This document shows positions 43,956-53,700 of a stretch of 64,000 nt of DNA, piece after piece. The position numbers were made by a program, and so were the translations under genes. Position 1 is the stretch's first letter. Each line of letters opens with the position of its first letter. Below the pieces are notes generated by a model. The model saw nothing but the letters and a program-made list of their open reading frames with translations. It was not told where the DNA came from and did not search any database. The stretch comes from Ignavibacteriales bacterium. GTDB lineage: Bacteria > Bacteroidota > Ignavibacteria > UBA10030. The stretch spans positions 62,001 to 126,000 of the forward strand of contig JAPLFQ010000025.1 of the NCBI GenBank assembly GCA_026390595.1, given 5' to 3'.

Positions 43956-45076
43956 AGGTCAACTCGTTCGAGTTATGGTGGCAACCCGGAAGACCGCTGC
44001 CGTGATCTCAGCAGTTAATTCAAATTTGATGCCGCGTGTTGCACGTGATTCGCAAAAGATTTTCAAACGTCACGCAAACTTCGGGCGGATCAACGCACCG
44101 TCTCGCAATTCATTCGCCCGCAATGGGTTGAGCGGAAAACGAAAACGGGTTAGCACCCATCCGATGCTGTACCGGTAATATTGTTATTCTCATCGAAAAA
44201 ATCAATGGCTGAGGATTCAATAATGCGGTCACCACGTCTCACCGGATTATCGGGCACCGAATGCGGTAAAGGACTGCCTGCTCCAATGCGAGCCATCGAA
44301 TTGCCAGAATTGGCCCGCAATGGTCAACCCTGCTTGCGGGCTGGGTGGGAGAGTTCATCGACAGATTCCTCGAGAAGCCAAGATAATCAGGAGGAACGGC
44401 CTCTGTTGGAGATGGTCCCATAGAAAGGAAACAGAGAGGCGAGAAAGTGTCTCATTCTCAGACAGTGCTTCGAGGTGTCTCATTAGTACCGTTTCGTTAC
44501 ACCTCTCATGGGGCGGGAGCGAAGGATCTGAGCCATGAACGATTGTCTGCATCGAATAGTCCACGCTGTAGGTTCTTCGGTCACTGTTAGTGTTGCGTCT
44601 CGGAAGAACCTTGAATACGTCCACATCACGACGCAGAGATCTGAGCAGACATCAACTCAGGCTATCACGAAAAGGCACACACCCTTCTGCTCCCCTCCCA
44701 CAACCCACGTGGTTTCGCACGAGAGGGGACGTGACGTTCTTGTATCGCGCACAAAGAGTCCCCTCTGTGTGATGGCCGGCGTGGTGGGGAGAGGGGATGT
44801 ACTCGTCCGCCGTCTTGTTGGGCGGAAGGGGTGTGTGTTTTGCTTTGTACTGAGATTGCAGGAAAAACTCGATTGTGATCCTCGGGTTGCATTCTGTGGT
44901 GCAAGAAGTTCAACCGTACGACTAAAATAAGGAACATGCGAGACGCGACACTAGTCGTCATCTATTCAGCGTGCGGAGGTAGCGCGAAGTCGAACGCTGC
45001 GGCGCTCCCGATTGTCCCCGCTCCAAAGACAAAATACTTCGTTGACAATACGTGATCGTCGAGGATGGAATCATCA
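43956..45076. other. 1.1-kb gene-free region with several dyads
   Basis: No frame here has protein-like composition, and none aligns to a family I recognise. Small dyads are present: TGTCTCATTCTCAGACA near 44448-44464, GAGGTGT...ACACCTC near 44471-44505, and the larger element at 44693-44807. It lies upstream of the small membrane protein gene and downstream of the ogg gene, so it should contain at least one promoter, but none is clear. Confidence 0.5.
44693..44807. repeat. Nested inverted repeat
   Basis: An inner stem AGAGGGGAC (44722-44730) / GTCCCCTCT (44758-44766) lies inside an outer, imperfect pairing of TCCCCTCCCACAAC near 44694 with GTGGTGGGGAGAGGGGA near 44790-44806. It could be a folded RNA or a non-autonomous element; no T-tract or coding potential is seen. 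Confidence 0.5.
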
Positions 45077-45718
45077 TTACTTCCGGATCACTCCCGTTTC
45101 CATGCTCCAGAAGAGAAGGTCGAGTTCGTCGAGTGGAATTCCTATCCGGTCTGCGAAACGCATGAACTGTCGCTCGATGGAGAGGTAGTGTTTTCGCGAA
45201 AGCGTTTTGGGGAGCGAGCGGATGGCACCGTACCGCTTGAGGTTTCGCAGGATGTGACGGTCAAGGATCGCCAATCCGCCGTTCCTACCAACATTCCGAA
45301 GAAAATGGGTCGCTTCCTTATATCCCAATCCCTTCACATTCTTCACGAGCCATTCGCGAAGTTCAGAAGCGGGAGCGTTGCTCGAAAGAAATTCCAACAC
45401 GACGGGAAAATCATCTTTCAGCCTCAACAAGTGCTGTGACTTCGTTCTGTGAAATCGAATGTACGTGGCGCGGTTGCGGAGGATGGGCTCGGGTTCAACG
45501 GGCTTTGAGTGAAAGGAGAGTCTCTGGAGTACTTCGACAACTTTTCCCGCACTCTCCGCGCTCGTCTGCGGTGTCATGAGACAGTATGCCATCTCATAGA
45601 AGTAACTGGATGGGTTCACGCGACGAAAGTCCCCCAGCCGGTTGCGGATTGCTTCCTTTCTGGCTTCATGGAGCAACTTCAAATCAGTCAGAGCCTGTTC
45701 GCGGGCTTTCGTTTTCAA
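45077..45718 (-). CDS. ogg: N-glycosylase/DNA lyase, Ogg2-type 8-oxoguanine glycosylase
   Basis: Base-excision repair enzyme of 213 residues from the HhH-GPD superfamily. The helix-hairpin-helix VKGLGYKEA (128-136) includes Lys134, the Schiff-base lysine for the lyase step, and ILDRHIL carries catalytic Asp153. MTPQTSAESA (48-57) and the short length fit the archaeal/bacterial Ogg2 group rather than eukaryotic-type OGG1. No Fe-S cluster cysteines are present. It lies 8 bases after mutY. Known role of the family: removes 8-oxoguanine from DNA and cuts the strand. Confidence 0.87.
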   Translation of the reverse strand: MKTKAREQALTDLKLLHEARKEAIRNRLGDFRRVNPSSYFYEMAYCLMTPQTSAESAGKVVEVLQRLSFHSKPVEPEPILRNRATYIRFHRTKSQHLLRLKDDFPVVLEFLSSNAPASELREWLVKNVKGLGYKEATHFLRNVGRNGGLAILDRHILRNLKRYGAIRSLPKTLSRKHYLSIERQFMRFADRIGIPLDELDLLFWSMETGVIRK

Positions 45719-45726
45719 AGACCTCC

Positions 45727-46644
45727 TCAGTCAGATAGAGAGATTCTTGTTTTGCCCCTCAACCTGACCATGCCGTCGCGCTCGAGGCTTTGAAGAAGAG
45801 AGCGGAACCAGGGCCGATCCCGCGGCGTGAAGTCAGTCACGACTTTGCGCGCCAGAGATGCGGAGTTCATTGACGCACCTGCCTTCAGATCTCGCAGAAC
45901 TTCAATTGCTTTTCCCCTGTAGATCCGATTGGGGATTCCGTTTCGGCCAGGTTCAATTCTGGATCGTCGCAAGAGCTTCTGCGGAGCGGCATGGGCGCTC
46001 GGGCAATACCTTTTCAATGGGCAGCTTCCGCAACGCGGCCGCGCAGCTGTGCAGATCGTAGAACCGAGATCCATCATGGCTTGGTTCCAGTCGTGAGCGT
46101 TTGAGCGGGGGAGATGGGCACTCGCGAGTTCCCACACAATATGTGGTGTGTGGAGAGTCTCCTTGTTGTTCACAGGATAGAGCCGGCCCATGACGCGAAA
46201 AACGTTTATGTCCACGACCGGGACTCTTTGGCCGAATGCAAAACATGCTATGGCGTGAGCAGTGTAGCGCCCGATGCCGGGCAATTTCCTGAGGTCCTCG
46301 ATTCTGTGCGGGAGTTTTGCGCCATGCTCACGAACGACTTTCTGAGAAAGGGCGTGGAGACGAATCGCTCTATTGTTGTATCCCATTCCGCGCCAGGCCC
46401 GCACTACATCTGAAGTCCCGGCGGACGCCAGTTTCTTGAATGTGGGGTATTTCTTGAGGAATTCCGGATATTTGGCCTGAACCCGGGCTACTTGCGTCTG
46501 CTGGAGCATTACCTCCGACACGAGTATGCGGTACGGATCTTTTTCGTTTCTCCAGGGAAGTTCGCGCCCATGCTTCCGATACCAGCGCAGGAGTGACAGG
46601 ATGATTTTCGATTTCCGATTTTCCCGATGAACTGGTTTGGTCAT
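45727..46644 (-). CDS. mutY: A/G-specific adenine DNA glycosylase MutY
   Basis: Repair enzyme of 305 residues that removes adenine paired with 8-oxoguanine. Catalytic Glu44 lies in LVSEVMLQQT, the helix-hairpin-helix is LPGIGRYTA (121-129), Asp145 is in VPVVDINVF, and the 4Fe-4S ligands are Cys198, 205, 208 and 214 (C-x6-C-x2-C-x5-C). The usual NUDIX-like C-terminal domain is missing; the last ~65 residues (KAIEVLRDLKAG...SLLQSLERDGMVRLRG) look like a winged helix instead. ATG 46644 is preferred; the frame to 46683 runs into repeat-like sequence. Middle gene of the GO repair cluster. Confidence 0.92.
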   Translation of the reverse strand: MTKPVHRENRKSKIILSLLRWYRKHGRELPWRNEKDPYRILVSEVMLQQTQVARVQAKYPEFLKKYPTFKKLASAGTSDVVRAWRGMGYNNRAIRLHALSQKVVREHGAKLPHRIEDLRKLPGIGRYTAHAIACFAFGQRVPVVDINVFRVMGRLYPVNNKETLHTPHIVWELASAHLPRSNAHDWNQAMMDLGSTICTAARPRCGSCPLKRYCPSAHAAPQKLLRRSRIEPGRNGIPNRIYRGKAIEVLRDLKAGASMNSASLARKVVTDFTPRDRPWFRSLLQSLERDGMVRLRGKTRISLSD

Positions 46645-46731
46645 TTGGTTGTCTTTTCGAGCGCGATAATGAATCATGGCCAACGGTCAACGGAAAATGG
46701 ATAATCACCATTCCAAAAGGTCACAGCAGCT

Positions 46732-47124
46732 CTACTGGAATATCGCTTCATTCATACGTGAAACAATGGGTTTGTTCCCCTCGAGTATGTCCAGCAACCT
46801 GAGCTCAGGGAGCGTGACCCAGCGAATCTGTTCGAAGGCGTTGTTAACCGGAGTGCCTTCGAAGCGTGACACAAAAAAATACATGACTTCAAAAACTCCG
46901 CCATCGTCATACCTGCTGATCTGTGACTCCGACCGATCGAATCTCTCAACCGCAATCGAGAGCTCTTCGCGCAGTTCGCGCTTCATGCAATCGAAGAATG
47001 ATTCTCCTTCTTCTACTTTTCCGCCAGGGAACTCCCATTTGAGTCCATAGCGGGATGTCTTTTTCCGCTGGCAAATGAGTATTTGTTTGCCGTTCTGAAT
47101 GATGGCGACCGCTGCTCGTGTCAT
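46732..47124 (-). CDS. mutT: MutT-like NUDIX hydrolase (8-oxo-dGTP diphosphatase)
   Basis: Small hydrolase of 130 residues expected to convert 8-oxo-dGTP to the monophosphate so it is not built into DNA. The Nudix box GKVEEGESFFDCMKRELREE runs from about residue 35 and matches G-x5-E-x7-R-E-x-x-E-E, with serine where glycine usually follows. MTRAAVAIIQNGKQILICQR and WEFPGG are typical of MutT rather than other Nudix proteins. It is the first gene of the run that continues with mutY and ogg; an 87-base gap precedes mutY. Confidence 0.88.
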   Translation of the reverse strand: MTRAAVAIIQNGKQILICQRKKTSRYGLKWEFPGGKVEEGESFFDCMKRELREELSIAVERFDRSESQISRYDDGGVFEVMYFFVSRFEGTPVNNAFEQIRWVTLPELRLLDILEGNKPIVSRMNEAIFQ

Positions 47125-47183
47125 ATGTTGGAAAATATACCGAATGAACCATGAAATTCCAACTTGCGCGGTAAATGAAGACG

Positions 47184-47277
47184 AACCGCCAAGTCCGCCA
47201 AGAACGCGAAAAGTTTAGAATCCAAGAACTGAGCAACATCTTTTTCTTTTTGGCGCTCTTCGCGCTCTTGGCGGTTT
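47184..47277. repeat. Inverted repeat, ACCGCCAAG family
   Basis: AACCGCCAAGTCCGCCAAGAACGCGAAA at the left faces TTGGCGCTCTTCGCGCTCTTGGCGGTTT at the right. It lies in the divergent gap between mutT and the third TonB receptor; 47278-47446 shows no gene. Confidence 0.8.
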
Positions 47278-47446
47278 GCTTCTCCAGGTTGATAACGGAA
47301 TGTCACCTCACGCAATTGCAGGTCTGAAGGATTCTCTCTACTTTAGGTTACCAGCCTCACCGAAGCCTCAGCTCTGCCCCCGATGGAGCCCGCGCTGCAC
47401 AGAAGGTGGGAGCGCAGCGAACGTCATCAGTACAATTCAGGATTTC

Positions 47447-49711
47447 ATGCAACGAGTATTACGAAAACGTTCTCATCCGCGCAGGTACGTGGTGTTCCTC
47501 TTTCTCACGTCGATGGCCGCGATCGGTCCCCCCGCATTTTCCCAGGCAGCGATCGATCAGGGGAGAATCCGAGGCACAGTCACGGATTCTTCCAATGGCC
47601 AGCCGATCCCGTATGCAAATGTCGTCCTCCGGGGAACAGCACTCGGTTCCTCCACGAATTCGTCCGGGTTCTATCACATCTCCTCTGTCCCGCCCGGCAC
47701 GTACGTGTTGATGGTCTCCCAGGTCGGATTTCGTACAAAGGAGCACACGGTTACTGTACGCGAAAACCAGATCCTCCAGAAAGATATTCAGCTTTCGGCA
47801 ACGGTCATCGAAAAAGAGGAGATGCTTGTTGTCGGAGAGAGACCGGCGCGCCCGAATGAAGCGAACCTTGGTCTGCAGAAGATCTCGACAAAGGAAATTG
47901 CCATGGTGCCGCCGGGAGTCGAGTCGGACATTTTCCGTGTGTTGCAGTCAAATCCGGGAGTGGCCACAACAAGCGATATCAGCGCCCGCTATTACGTGCG
48001 CGGCGGCGGAAGCGACCAGAACCTCGTTCTTCTGAATGGCGCAACTGTGTACAGTCCCTTTCATACGCTGGGGATCTTCAGCGTTGTGGACCCTGAAATG
48101 GTCTCGCTGCTCGAATTCCACGAAGGTGGGTTCCCTCCATCATACGGGGGGAGACTCTCCTCTATATTGAACGTTGTGACGCGGGATGGAAACCGGAACC
48201 GCTTCCAGGAGACGGCGAATGCAACACTGCTCGCCGGCAAGGTAGCGTTGGAAGGCCCTATTTCGGGAGGCTCTTTTCTGGTGACGGGGAGGAAGAGCTG
48301 GTACGCTTCGGTGATGAAACACTATCTGAGAAACCAGGACTCTCCGTTTGATTTCTATGACCTGTCCTGGAAGCTGAGTTACGCGAATCCGGACATCGAC
48401 GAAAACAGCCGGTTCGCTTTTCACGGATTTCTGAGCGGCGACCAGGTGATCAACGACGACCCGTTTCAGGAAAACTACCTGATCCGCAACAGGATCCTGG
48501 GTTTGAACTGGCACAAGATATGGTCGACTCCGCTCTACTCCGTGGTGTCAATTTCGTACAGCGGATTTGATGCCGAACTGTATCCGAACCTGAGCCAGGC
48601 CAAACCGCGGAAAAACCGCGTGTCGGATTTCACGGCAGACTGGGACTTCACCTATTTGTATGACAGCAAAGATGAATTCGTGTTCGGGTGGCAGAACAAA
48701 TTTCTTTCAACGTCGCTGGAATTGCAGAACCTGTACGGGAAAAAACTCTCGGTCGACCAGCACGGTGTGGACCTGAGCGCGTACGCTGACTACAGGTTCT
48801 ATCGGTGGGACAATATCGGGTTTACGATCGGCATCCGGTTCAAGCTCGTTGCGGTCTCGGAGTATCGCCCGCTCCTCTACGAACTCCGCGGGAGTTTAAC
48901 ATATCGGTTGACACCCTCGGTTTCGTTCAAAGGGTCATTCGGATGGTACTCACAGGAAATGACGACGCTCTCTGATGAGAGCGAACTGATTTCCGTTTTT
49001 GAGCCCTGGGTGATCACACCCAATTACCTCAACTCCGCCCGCGCAGCCCATTTCTCGCTGGGGATGAAAACGCAATGGAGAGATGATTTGACGACGGAAC
49101 TCGTTGGGTACTTCAAACCCATCGCAAACCTCGTTGATATCAATGAGAGAAAATTCACCGAGAAGGACCGGGATTTCGTGAATGTCGACGGGGAGTCGTA
49201 CGGTCTCGAATTGCTCACATTGTACCAGCCCGGCAGAATGTATGCCAAGATCGGATATGCGCTGAGCTGGGCGTTCAAGGTTAGAAACGGAGTATGGTAC
49301 TTCCCGAGGTACGACATACGTCATGCGATGAATGTGCTTGTAGGGTATGAACTCGGATCCGGTTGGCAGACGAGCGCGACGTGGTCCGTCCATTCAGGTA
49401 TGCCCTTTACACCGATCGCCGGGTACTATGATCGGGTCGATTTCGAACCCTGGTCTTCCAACTATGATAGAGGAAGTGTGGAGCCGTCCACAGTTTGGGG
49501 AAGCAGAAACTCAGCACGGCTTCCGGCCTACCACCGCCTTGACCTCAGTCTCAGCAGAAAATTCCAGATCGAGAACGCGAACATCACGGCTGGAATCAGC
49601 CTCATCAATGTCTACGACAACAAGAACGTCTTCTATTTCAACCGTGACACGGGAAAAGCAGTGTATATGCTACGGATTCTTCCCTCCGTTTCGTTGAAGG
49701 TCGAATTATGA
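47447..49711 (+). CDS. TonB-dependent receptor paired with a DUF4249 lipoprotein (copy 3)
   Basis: Barrel receptor of 754 residues, shorter than the other two. Signal peptide (to GPPAFSQ), carboxypeptidase-regulatory-like domain (about 37-120; GRIRGTVTDSSNGQPIPYANV), plug (about 125-240; EEMLVVGERPARPNEANLG, YYVRGGGSDQNLVLLNGA, GFPPSYGGRLSSILNVVTRDG) and a barrel ending in SLKVEL. ATG 47447 has CAGGA five bases upstream; the in-frame start at 47276 runs over the intergenic repeat. It overlaps the lipoprotein gene by 4 bases, a pairing common in Bacteroidota. The substrate is unknown. Confidence 0.87.
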   Translation: MQRVLRKRSHPRRYVVFLFLTSMAAIGPPAFSQAAIDQGRIRGTVTDSSNGQPIPYANVVLRGTALGSSTNSSGFYHISSVPPGTYVLMVSQVGFRTKEHTVTVRENQILQKDIQLSATVIEKEEMLVVGERPARPNEANLGLQKISTKEIAMVPPGVESDIFRVLQSNPGVATTSDISARYYVRGGGSDQNLVLLNGATVYSPFHTLGIFSVVDPEMVSLLEFHEGGFPPSYGGRLSSILNVVTRDGNRNRFQETANATLLAGKVALEGPISGGSFLVTGRKSWYASVMKHYLRNQDSPFDFYDLSWKLSYANPDIDENSRFAFHGFLSGDQVINDDPFQENYLIRNRILGLNWHKIWSTPLYSVVSISYSGFDAELYPNLSQAKPRKNRVSDFTADWDFTYLYDSKDEFVFGWQNKFLSTSLELQNLYGKKLSVDQHGVDLSAYADYRFYRWDNIGFTIGIRFKLVAVSEYRPLLYELRGSLTYRLTPSVSFKGSFGWYSQEMTTLSDESELISVFEPWVITPNYLNSARAAHFSLGMKTQWRDDLTTELVGYFKPIANLVDINERKFTEKDRDFVNVDGESYGLELLTLYQPGRMYAKIGYALSWAFKVRNGVWYFPRYDIRHAMNVLVGYELGSGWQTSATWSVHSGMPFTPIAGYYDRVDFEPWSSNYDRGSVEPSTVWGSRNSARLPAYHRLDLSLSRKFQIENANITAGISLINVYDNKNVFYFNRDTGKAVYMLRILPSVSLKVEL

Positions 49712-50703
49712 TGCGCAGGGGAATCATACTGATCATAGGCTTCGTACTGCTGATGTCGGCGGGATGCGATCAGTCCTTCAATCCCAAAGCCGTTACGCGC
49801 GATGAATACGTATTACAGTGCTATGTTCAGGCAACCGCAGGCAGGCCGTCTTCGACAGTGAGCGCATTGCTCGCGAGGGTGTACGACGTGGATGGGTTCG
49901 ATCCGTCAGTCAACACAAACGATCCTTCGGTTGTCGGGGCTTCGTTGAGGGTAACGGTCAACGGCCGGGAATATCCGATGAAGGACAGTCTCCGATTCAA
50001 CCCCGACTCCCTGCGGTACGGTTCGAAGCAGCACTCCTACTACGGCCGGATGCCGCTCCCTGCGCCGTCCGACAAAATATCGATTACGGCGACTCTTCCC
50101 GATGGGAGAAAATTGACCGCTCAAACGGAGGCTCCGGCGATCCGCCCTGTTGCTTCGTCCTTCGATTTTCCCCAGGGCATCAATCCAAGAATGAACTTCC
50201 CGCCGGGAGTCAAAAACTGGGTGCTCAGCTGGGATAACGGTGCTGCAACCGATCCTCACTTGTTCTTCCCGCGGCTCGTGATCTCCTATGCCAAGATGGT
50301 AGGCTCTGCGGAGGTGATGGGCACAATAGAGGTTCCGCTGAAGTACTTTGCCGGATCGAAAGGTCCGACGGCTCTCTATCCGTCGTATACGATGGAGACT
50401 TCCTTGACGTTTGATTTTGCTGCCATCGATTCAGCGATGGCGAACATCTCGGCCGGTGATCCGCAAAAGAGCAATTACGGAGTTCACGGAGCGACCTTTG
50501 TGCTCATGGAATACGACACGCCGCTGTCGAAGTACTACTCCAGCGTCCACGGCTCGCTCGATCAGTTTTCGGTACGCGTCGATCAACTGGTGTACTCCAA
50601 TATCGGGGGAGGGATCGGGATTTTCGGCACATACTTTGTGAACCAGTCATTATTCTTTCTTGATTTCAACTACGTAAGGTCCTTTGGGTACAACTATCGT
50701 TGA
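49708..50703 (+). CDS. DUF4249-type outer-membrane lipoprotein
   Basis: Lipoprotein of 331 residues with lipobox LMSAGC and the DUF4249-like opening DEYVLQCYVQATAGRP, then beta-rich sequence with VNGREYPMKDSL, TATLPDGRKLTAQTEAPA and SWDNGAATDPHLFFPRLV. Family members sit beside TonB receptors and are thought to form a surface lid or binding partner. ATGA overlap with the receptor supports a joint complex. Two adjacent ATG codons could start it. Confidence 0.82.
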   Translation: MMRRGIILIIGFVLLMSAGCDQSFNPKAVTRDEYVLQCYVQATAGRPSSTVSALLARVYDVDGFDPSVNTNDPSVVGASLRVTVNGREYPMKDSLRFNPDSLRYGSKQHSYYGRMPLPAPSDKISITATLPDGRKLTAQTEAPAIRPVASSFDFPQGINPRMNFPPGVKNWVLSWDNGAATDPHLFFPRLVISYAKMVGSAEVMGTIEVPLKYFAGSKGPTALYPSYTMETSLTFDFAAIDSAMANISAGDPQKSNYGVHGATFVLMEYDTPLSKYYSSVHGSLDQFSVRVDQLVYSNIGGGIGIFGTYFVNQSLFFLDFNYVRSFGYNYR

Positions 50704-50771
50704 CAGACCCCAACGCCTTGTCCGCAACCGGGAAAAACAATAAATCGAAAGACCATCGTTCAGGAGAATCA

Positions 50772-53700
50772 ATGAGGCTTCGTGTTCTTTGTGCAATGTT
50801 TGGCATCGTTCTCTCTGCTCCGCTGTTCGGACAGGTCGCGGACCATATCGTGATCAGTGAAGTCTATGGCGGGGGAGGCAATAGCGGTTCGACGTGGAAG
50901 AATGACTTTGTTGAACTCTATAATCCGACGAATGCTCCAGTCACCTTGGTCAATTGGTCGGTTCAGTATGCTTCCGCGACGGGATCATTCGGCACAACGA
51001 ATCTTCATGTCTTTTCAGGGATCATTCAACCAAAGAGCTTTTTCCTGATTCAGGAGGCGCCAGGAGCGGGGGGAACAAAAGATCTTCCTGCGCCTGATGC
51101 AACAGGGATACTAGCGCTTTCCGGGACGCAAGGCAAAGTCGCCCTGTCGTCAGGGTCGACTCCTGTCACTGGACCGACCGACCCGTCAGTCGTTGACTTT
51201 GTGGGATACGGAGTTGCGAGTTCATTTGAGGGTTCCGGGCCGGCTCCTTTGCTTTCGAACACCACGAGCGCTGAACGCAAGGCGTCGGCAACTTCGACGG
51301 ACGTTACGCTTGGACCCGGCGGTTCGGAAGAGAAATCGGGAAATGGGAGGGACACAAACAACAACGCGGGTGATTTCGTCGCTCAATCGAACATCAATCC
51401 GCAGAACAGTGCCACTCCGAAGGAACCCCCTCCAGCAATCCAGGCAGGCATCGGTGTCGCGTCCGTCCTGCCGCTGATAGCGAAAGCCGATACGGGAATC
51501 CAGGCGACAATTATCCTGCATGGTGTCTCCGATGCGCCCATCACAGGTCTGCGATTTGCGAAGCATCCTTTGCTTGATTGGTCACGTGCATCGTTCAGTG
51601 TGACAGTATCCAATGGCGGCCAGTCTCTTCTTCAGCAAACCAGGGACAGTGTCAAGGTAACCGGGTTCACGATAACCGCAATCGACAGCATCATGATTCG
51701 CATTGCGGGTCTTGCCGCGCCGGATACGACAGTGAAGATCCTCTTCTCTCTCGAGTCCGGAGCCGGGAGCGATTCGACGGCGTTAGTGACTCCCCTGCCA
51801 TCGTTCGTTCTGTACGGGAATCCACAGGCTGTAGCAGTGGTCAAAGTCAACGATCCGCAGGGGATTCCGCTCAATCTGCAGAGGCCCGTGAGCGTCAGGG
51901 GGATCGTGACAGCTGCGAAGGAGTTTGGAGGGCCTGCGTACATCCAGGATGGGTCGGGAGGTCTCGCGGTATTCGACCAGACGTTCGAAAATGCCGTGAA
52001 GATCGGAGATGAGGTGACGATAACGGGAACGATAACTCAGTTCAACGGACTGACGGAACTGGCAGGCGTTACTCTGCACAAGATCAACAGCAGTGGGAAC
52101 GAGGTCATTCCAGTCGTGGTTACATGTGCCCAGTTGACCCGCGACGGGTCGAACGGGATTGAGTTCTACGAGGGAATGCTCGTGCAGTTGAACCGCGTGA
52201 CTGTCCGGAACGCATTGGGGCAGCCGGTTTCTGTGTGGGGCGTGAGTGGATCGGGCTCGAACTTCTGGCTCCGTGATGAGACCGACAGTATTCAGGTGCG
52301 CATTGATGGTGACGTCACCAGTATCGCGAACACCCCGGCTCCGGCGGGCGAGTTCGATCTCGTCGGCGTCGTCGGTCAGTTTGTGGCAACGCCGCCGTTC
52401 GTTGGTGGCTACCAGGTCATGCCCCGTTTCAGTACCGATATTTTCTCCAAGGGCCCGGTTATTACTGTTTTGCCTCTGGAAAGGTCCATAACACCGACGG
52501 GGTTTGACGTGCAGTGGGAAACAGCGAAACCGGGCTCGAACTATGCCCGGTACGGACGGACCCGCGCATATGAGCTTGGCGTCATCGGCAATGCGACGCC
52601 GCAAACGGTTCATCGGATTACGCTCTCAGGGTTGTCTCCTGCAACGACCTATCATGTTCAGGCGTATTCGGTCAGCGGAACCGACACGAGCTTTGCGGGA
52701 GATCGGGTCATCAGTACGGCATCACAGGGCTCGACGGGTCAGATCAACGTCTACTTCAACAAGTCCGTCAACACGTCGTTGGCGCGGGGGGATACGGCGA
52801 AGGGGAACGCAAATCTCACCGAGCTCCTGGTGCGCCGCATCAACGCTGCAAAGAAGTCGATCGACTGCGCTCTCTATAGTATGAGCGGACAAGTCGGGCA
52901 GACGATCGCGTCGGCGTTAAGCGAGGCGTGGAGGCGGGGGGTGAAAGTCAGGTTTATCATAGAGCGTGATAATATGTCCGCGGGGACCGGAACCACGATC
53001 AATCAATACATAGTGCCGGCCGGTATTCCGTGGATCACAGATGATTACGACGCAGTGAACGGCGGCGTTGGATTGCACCACAACAAGTTCCTGATCATCG
53101 ATTACCGTGGAGGGACACCGGACCAGGCATGGGTGTGGACAGGTTCCTGGAATCTGACTGATTCCGGAACAAACGATGACTATCAGAACGCCATTGAGAT
53201 TCAGGATCAGTCTCTGGCTGGAGCGTACACGGCTGAATTCAACGAAATGTGGGGAAGCGATTCAACAACGTCGAACGCAGCGAATTCGAGGTTCGGTGCG
53301 CGGAAACTGGATAACACGCCGCATGTCTTCAATGTGAACGGTACGCCTGTCGAACTCTATTTCAGTCCGTCGGACAGGACGACGAGCCACATCCTGAGCA
53401 CACTCGCGAAGGCGCAGAATTCCATCAACGTAGCGCTTCTCACACTGACGCGTTCCGACATCGCCGGGGCGATGAAGTCAAAGAAGGACGCAGGAGTGAG
53501 AGTGCGGGGAGTATTGGATAACGGAACCGACACCGGATCTCAATATAGTTTCCTCACGACGGGTGGTGTCGACATACGACTCAAAAGCAATACACCCGGC
53601 TTGCTCCATCACAAATATGGCATCGTCGACGCAGAGGTGACCACGGCGGCGCAATATGTCATCACCGGTTCACACAACTGGACGAGTGCGGCGGAGACGT

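Noticed and set aside
44535-44930. 131-residue plus-strand frame in the gene-free region
   Set aside because: No ribosome site, low-complexity basic composition and it spans the nested inverted repeat.
51783-52613. 276-residue minus-strand frame
   Set aside because: It is antisense to the PLD-like protein gene, whose domains are continuous across it.
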